From the NCBI GenBank assembly GCA_000799755.1, contig JUHI01000003.1, positions 248,001 to 312,000 on the forward strand: a DNA stretch of 64,000 bases. The letters are read 5' to 3'. The position numbers were made by a program, and so were the translations under genes. The DNA is from Martinezella tropici (GTDB lineage: Bacteria; Pseudomonadota; Alphaproteobacteria; Rhizobiales; Rhizobiaceae). The notes under the pieces are model-generated. The model saw nothing but the letters and a program-made list of their open reading frames with translations. It made no database searches and was not told the origin of the DNA. Of this stretch, positions 61,302 to 64,000 are shown piece by piece. Numbering within the stretch: position 1 is the first letter of the stretch; the number at the start of each line of letters is the position of its first letter.

Positions 61302-64000
61302 TTATCGGGGCGGTAGGCGAGACAAGGTCTCCTCCAGCGCGATCAAGAACCGGTCGCAGTCGTCCACACTGAACGGCGCCGGCGGCTTCACTTTCAGCAC
61401 GTTATGGTGCGGCCCTTCGCTACTGAGCAGGATACGGTGCTTTCGCTTCATTTCCGCGATCACAAAGTCCAACTCCGCGGCTGCGGGCTCCAGCGTCTCA
61501 CGATCACGCACAAGCTCGACGCCGTTGAACAAGCCATGGCCTCGCACATCGCCGATGATCTCGTAACGCGGCGCAAGCGCGCGCACGCCGTCCATCAACC
61601 GGTCTCCGACGACACGGCAATGATGCATCAGCCGCTCGTCGCGAATGACGTCAAGGACCGCAAGGCCGATCTCGGCGGAGACGGGATTGCCGCCGAAGGT
61701 GTTGAAATACTCCATGCCGTTGGCAAACGCGGCGGCAATGGCTTCCGTCGTTACGACGGCTGCCATCGGGTGACCGTTGCCGATCGGCTTGCCCATGGTG
61801 ACGATGTCGGGCACCACGTCCTGCAATTCATGCGCCCACATGTGGCTGCCGACACGACCAAAACCGACCTGAACTTCATCGGCGAGGCAAAGACCGCCCG
61901 CCGCCCGCACATGGCCATAGGCCTCTTTTAGGTAGCTGTCCGGAAGTGTCAGCTGGCCACCCGTGCCGAGAATGCCCTCGCTGAAGAAGAGCGCCGGCCG
62001 GCGCCCTTCCGCCCCCAAATCCGCAAGCTGGTTGCGCACGTCCTCGGCATATTTGCGACCCGCCTCTGCGTCGCCATAGCGGAACCGCCCGCGATAGAGA
62101 TCGGGCATCTCGGCGACGCGCACGTGCTGCGGGCGCCCCTCTCCGCCCTTGCCGGCGAATTTGTAGGGGCTCACATCGATCAGGCTCGACAGATGCCCGT
62201 GATAGGCATGATCGACCGTGATGATATCGTGATTACGGGTGTAGGCGCGGGCAAGTCGGATCGCGAGATCGTTCGCTTCGCTGCCAGAGTTGACGAAGAA
62301 GCAGACGTTGAGCGGATCGGGAAACAGGCTCGCCAGGCGGCGGGAATATTCCACCAGAGAATCATGCAGGTAGCGCGAGTTGGTGTTGAGCTTGCCGATC
62401 TGCGTCTGCGCCGCCTTGACGACGCGCGGATGGCAATGGCCGACATGGCAGACGTTGTTGACCATGTCGAGCCAACGGGTGCCTTCCTCGTCGATCAGAT
62501 AGGCTCCCTCGCCGCCGACGATCTTTAACGGCGTCGCGGAATAGGCGATGCTGAGCGAACGGCCGATACGCCGGTGGCGCTCGCGCACCAGAAACTCCTT
62601 GTCCCGGGCAACGGTGACGGACGCCGGTGTCGAAAAGCCGAAAACAACGCTCGGATCGGGGCTGATGGCACGCCAGATCTGCCACTGCTCGCGCACGCCG
62701 ACGCCGTGCATGCCTCCGCCAAGACCGAGATGGTCCGTGACGATCTGGAAATGCAGATGCGGCGACCAGCTGCGGTTTTCCGAAGCGGCCCCGAGGGTAC
62801 TGAAAGCCTCGCCCTTGGCAATTGCCTGCCCAACGATAAGCTTGGCAACACTTTCCCGCGAAAGATGACCATAAAGGGTCCAGAAGGCATCGCCCTCCTG
62901 CGTGCGATGCTCCAGCAGCACCGTCGGGCCGAAGCCGAAATCGACCGCGTCATCGTGGATGAAGGCAACGACACCGGCGAAGGGCGCATGCACCGGTTCA
63001 TGCGCCGGCAGGAAGATATCGATACCAAGATGTATCGTACGACGCTGGCCCACAGTCGGCGTTTCGAAGGCGTCGCCCTTGTAGACACTGCGATCTTCAC
63101 CGTAGAGGCCGATGGCAAAAGCGGCCCCGGCCTGTGCGACACGCTCGTCAATCAGGCGTTCGGCGCCGGCGGCATCGAGCCTTGCCCAAAGTTCGGCGTC
63201 CGGTCCGTTTGCCGTCAGATCAAGCGCAAGCACCTGCGGCGTTGCAAGCGACGGCCTGAGAATCCTCGCGAAATCATGAGCATTCCGTTCCAGCCAACGC
63301 TCGACGCGGGCGCTATGCGCGATCGGCTCAAAGCCGCAGGCGTCGCGGATACGGGCAATCGCCAGAGACCGGTTTTCGCGCTGCAGGCGCTGCAATTCGC
63401 GCCAAACATCGTCCTGGCTCACCAGAAGATAGGTGTTTTCCGGATTGTCACGGATCTGCTTCGCCGCCATGCACATACTGACGGCATAGCGCGTGCAGGT
63501 GAGATCGAAGATGAGCTCCGTCTCGGTCTCGCTGATCGGATTGACCGCATTATAGGCGCCAGCAAGGCGCGCAATCACATCCACCGGATCATCTGTGCCG
63601 ATTAGCGCATAGGCGCCAGCGACTGCAATTTCGATGACGCGCCAGGTCTCGACCATATCGCCGAAATCGAGCAGGCCGCTGACGGCACCAGCCGCATCGA
63701 GCAGGACGTTGTAATCGTTAGCATCATTGTGAATGACCTGTCGCGGGCATTGCTTCAGCCTCGGCAGCACCTCGCTGACGAAGCGGTCGAGGATCGACCT
63801 TACCGTCTCCTGCTTCTCTGCGTCCCCGATGAAGACGAGGCTCTGCAGATGCATGTCCGCGCGGCCGATATCCCACGCATAGGTGCGCCGGGCGCCCGGA
63901 TGGCTGAAGCCTTCGAGACTGCGATCCATCTCGCCCAGCAACCGGCCGAGGGTGACGATGCTTTGTCTGTCGCGTGCTCGCGATTTCGACCAGACATCGC
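61302..64000 (-). CDS. three-domain protein: APH-fold kinase, M23 peptidase, phospho-lyase-like PLP enzyme (5' end missing)
   Basis: The reading frame runs through the right edge without a start, so the N-terminus is missing; about 899 codons are visible. Order: an APH kinase domain ([14 protein letters not shown] with the HxD loop near 63715-63745, LLDFGDMVE near 63660), an M23/LytM domain (zinc motif HLGID near 63019-63033 and HLHFQ near 62743-62757), and a class III PLP domain ([32 protein letters not shown], with Lys in [10 protein letters not shown] at 61789-61791). Kinase and PLP domains match hydroxylysine kinase and AGXT2L phospho-lyases, so it may phosphorylate an amino alcohol and eliminate phosphate in one polypeptide. 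The M23 zinc motifs are intact although no signal peptide is seen in the visible part. TTG at 63941 is only an apparent start. Confidence 0.88.
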   Translation of the reverse strand, partial: DVWSKSRARDRQSIVTLGRLLGEMDRSLEGFSHPGARRTYAWDIGRADMHLQSLVFIGDAEKQETVRSILDRFVSEVLPRLKQCPRQVIHNDANDYNVLLDAAGAVSGLLDFGDMVETWRVIEIAVAGAYALIGTDDPVDVIARLAGAYNAVNPISETETELIFDLTCTRYAVSMCMAAKQIRDNPENTYLLVSQDDVWRELQRLQRENRSLAIARIRDACGFEPIAHSARVERWLERNAHDFARILRPSLATPQVLALDLTANGPDAELWARLDAAGAERLIDERVAQAGAAFAIGLYGEDRSVYKGDAFETPTVGQRRTIHLGIDIFLPAHEPVHAPFAGVVAFIHDDAVDFGFGPTVLLEHRTQEGDAFWTLYGHLSRESVAKLIVGQAIAKGEAFSTLGAASENRSWSPHLHFQIVTDHLGLGGGMHGVGVREQWQIWRAISPDPSVVFGFSTPASVTVARDKEFLVRERHRRIGRSLSIAYSATPLKIVGGEGAYLIDEEGTRWLDMVNNVCHVGHCHPRVVKAAQTQIGKLNTNSRYLHDSLVEYSRRLASLFPDPLNVCFFVNSGSEANDLAIRLARAYTRNHDIITVDHAYHGHLSSLIDVSPYKFAGKGGEGRPQHVRVAEMPDLYRGRFRYGDAEAGRKYAEDVRNQLADLGAEGRRPALFFSEGILGTGGQLTLPDSYLKEAYGHVRAAGGLCLADEVQVGFGRVGSHMWAHELQDVVPDIVTMGKPIGNGHPMAAVVTTEAIAAAFANGMEYFNTFGGNPVSAEIGLAVLDVIRDERLMHHCRVVGDRLMDGVRALAPRYEIIGDVRGHGLFNGVELVRDRETLEPAAAELDFVIAEMKRKHRILLSSEGPHHNVLKVKPPAPFSVDDCDRFLIALEETLSRLPPR

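Noticed and set aside
61280..61310. tRNA-like T-arm GGGTTCGAAT
   Set aside because: No matching acceptor, D or anticodon stems could be drawn, and it abuts the end of a coding gene.

Overview
The window looks like a chromosomal or large-replicon segment of an alphaproteobacterium, most likely a member of the Rhizobiaceae. The evidence is the high-GC coding style, the many ATGA start/stop overlaps, a Ros/MucR-type regulator, and a three-domain kinase/M23/aminotransferase protein of the kind known from rhizobia and agrobacteria. Nearly all of it is metabolic accessory DNA: catabolic operons, ABC importers, MFS transporters and many local regulators. I saw no tRNA or rRNA gene, no insertion sequence, no phage gene and no CRISPR array.

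Positions 1-30870 hold a large catabolic island for aromatic compounds, probably aromatic amines. An APC permease and an aldehyde dehydrogenase (minus strand) diverge from a long plus-strand operon (3998-19574): an IclR regulator, a UPF0261 protein, a HAD hydrolase, two class III PLP enzymes, an APH-fold kinase, a complete homoprotocatechuate (3,4-dihydroxyphenylacetate) meta-cleavage set (hpaF, hpaE, hpaD, gabD, hpaG, hpaH, hpaI), then an SDR, a MoaF-like protein and an NTF2-like protein. A facing minus-strand block (29111-19615) carries an aldehyde dehydrogenase, a GMC oxidoreductase, a Liv-type ABC importer, an SDR and an AraC regulator. Above it lie a FeaR-like regulator and HpaR. Read together: amines or alcohols are imported, converted to aryl-acetaldehydes, oxidised to homoprotocatechuate, cleaved, and fed as pyruvate and succinate to the TCA cycle. 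The most unusual part is a kinase plus phospho-lyase-like pair inside this operon, which could open a phosphorylation route for beta-hydroxylated phenethylamines (octopamine or noradrenaline type). This is a hypothesis.

Positions 31096-41000 hold small regulatory or envelope units: a secreted ClpP-like protein in AT-rich DNA, a PadR/DUF1700/GIN operon, a secreted alpha/beta hydrolase, a NUDIX hydrolase, a Ros/MucR protein with degenerate zinc ligands, a GntR plus CynX-type MFS operon, and a SetA-like MFS protein. Positions 39877-47997 hold a GntR regulator divergent from a peptide-type ABC importer whose last gene is an M14 carboxypeptidase. Then come a LysR/YbfB-MFS pair, a secreted GH5 glycosidase, a family 2 glycosyltransferase, an SDR/GlxA-regulator pair, an exported inorganic pyrophosphatase, a fragment of an AraC regulator and a histone H1-like protein.

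The right end (57391-64000, minus strand) holds glutathione-independent formaldehyde dehydrogenase (fdhA) behind a clear cobalamin riboswitch, a GH42 beta-galactosidase, and the three-domain kinase/M23/phospho-lyase-like protein, whose start lies outside the window. The first gene (1-397, LprI family) is cut by the left edge.
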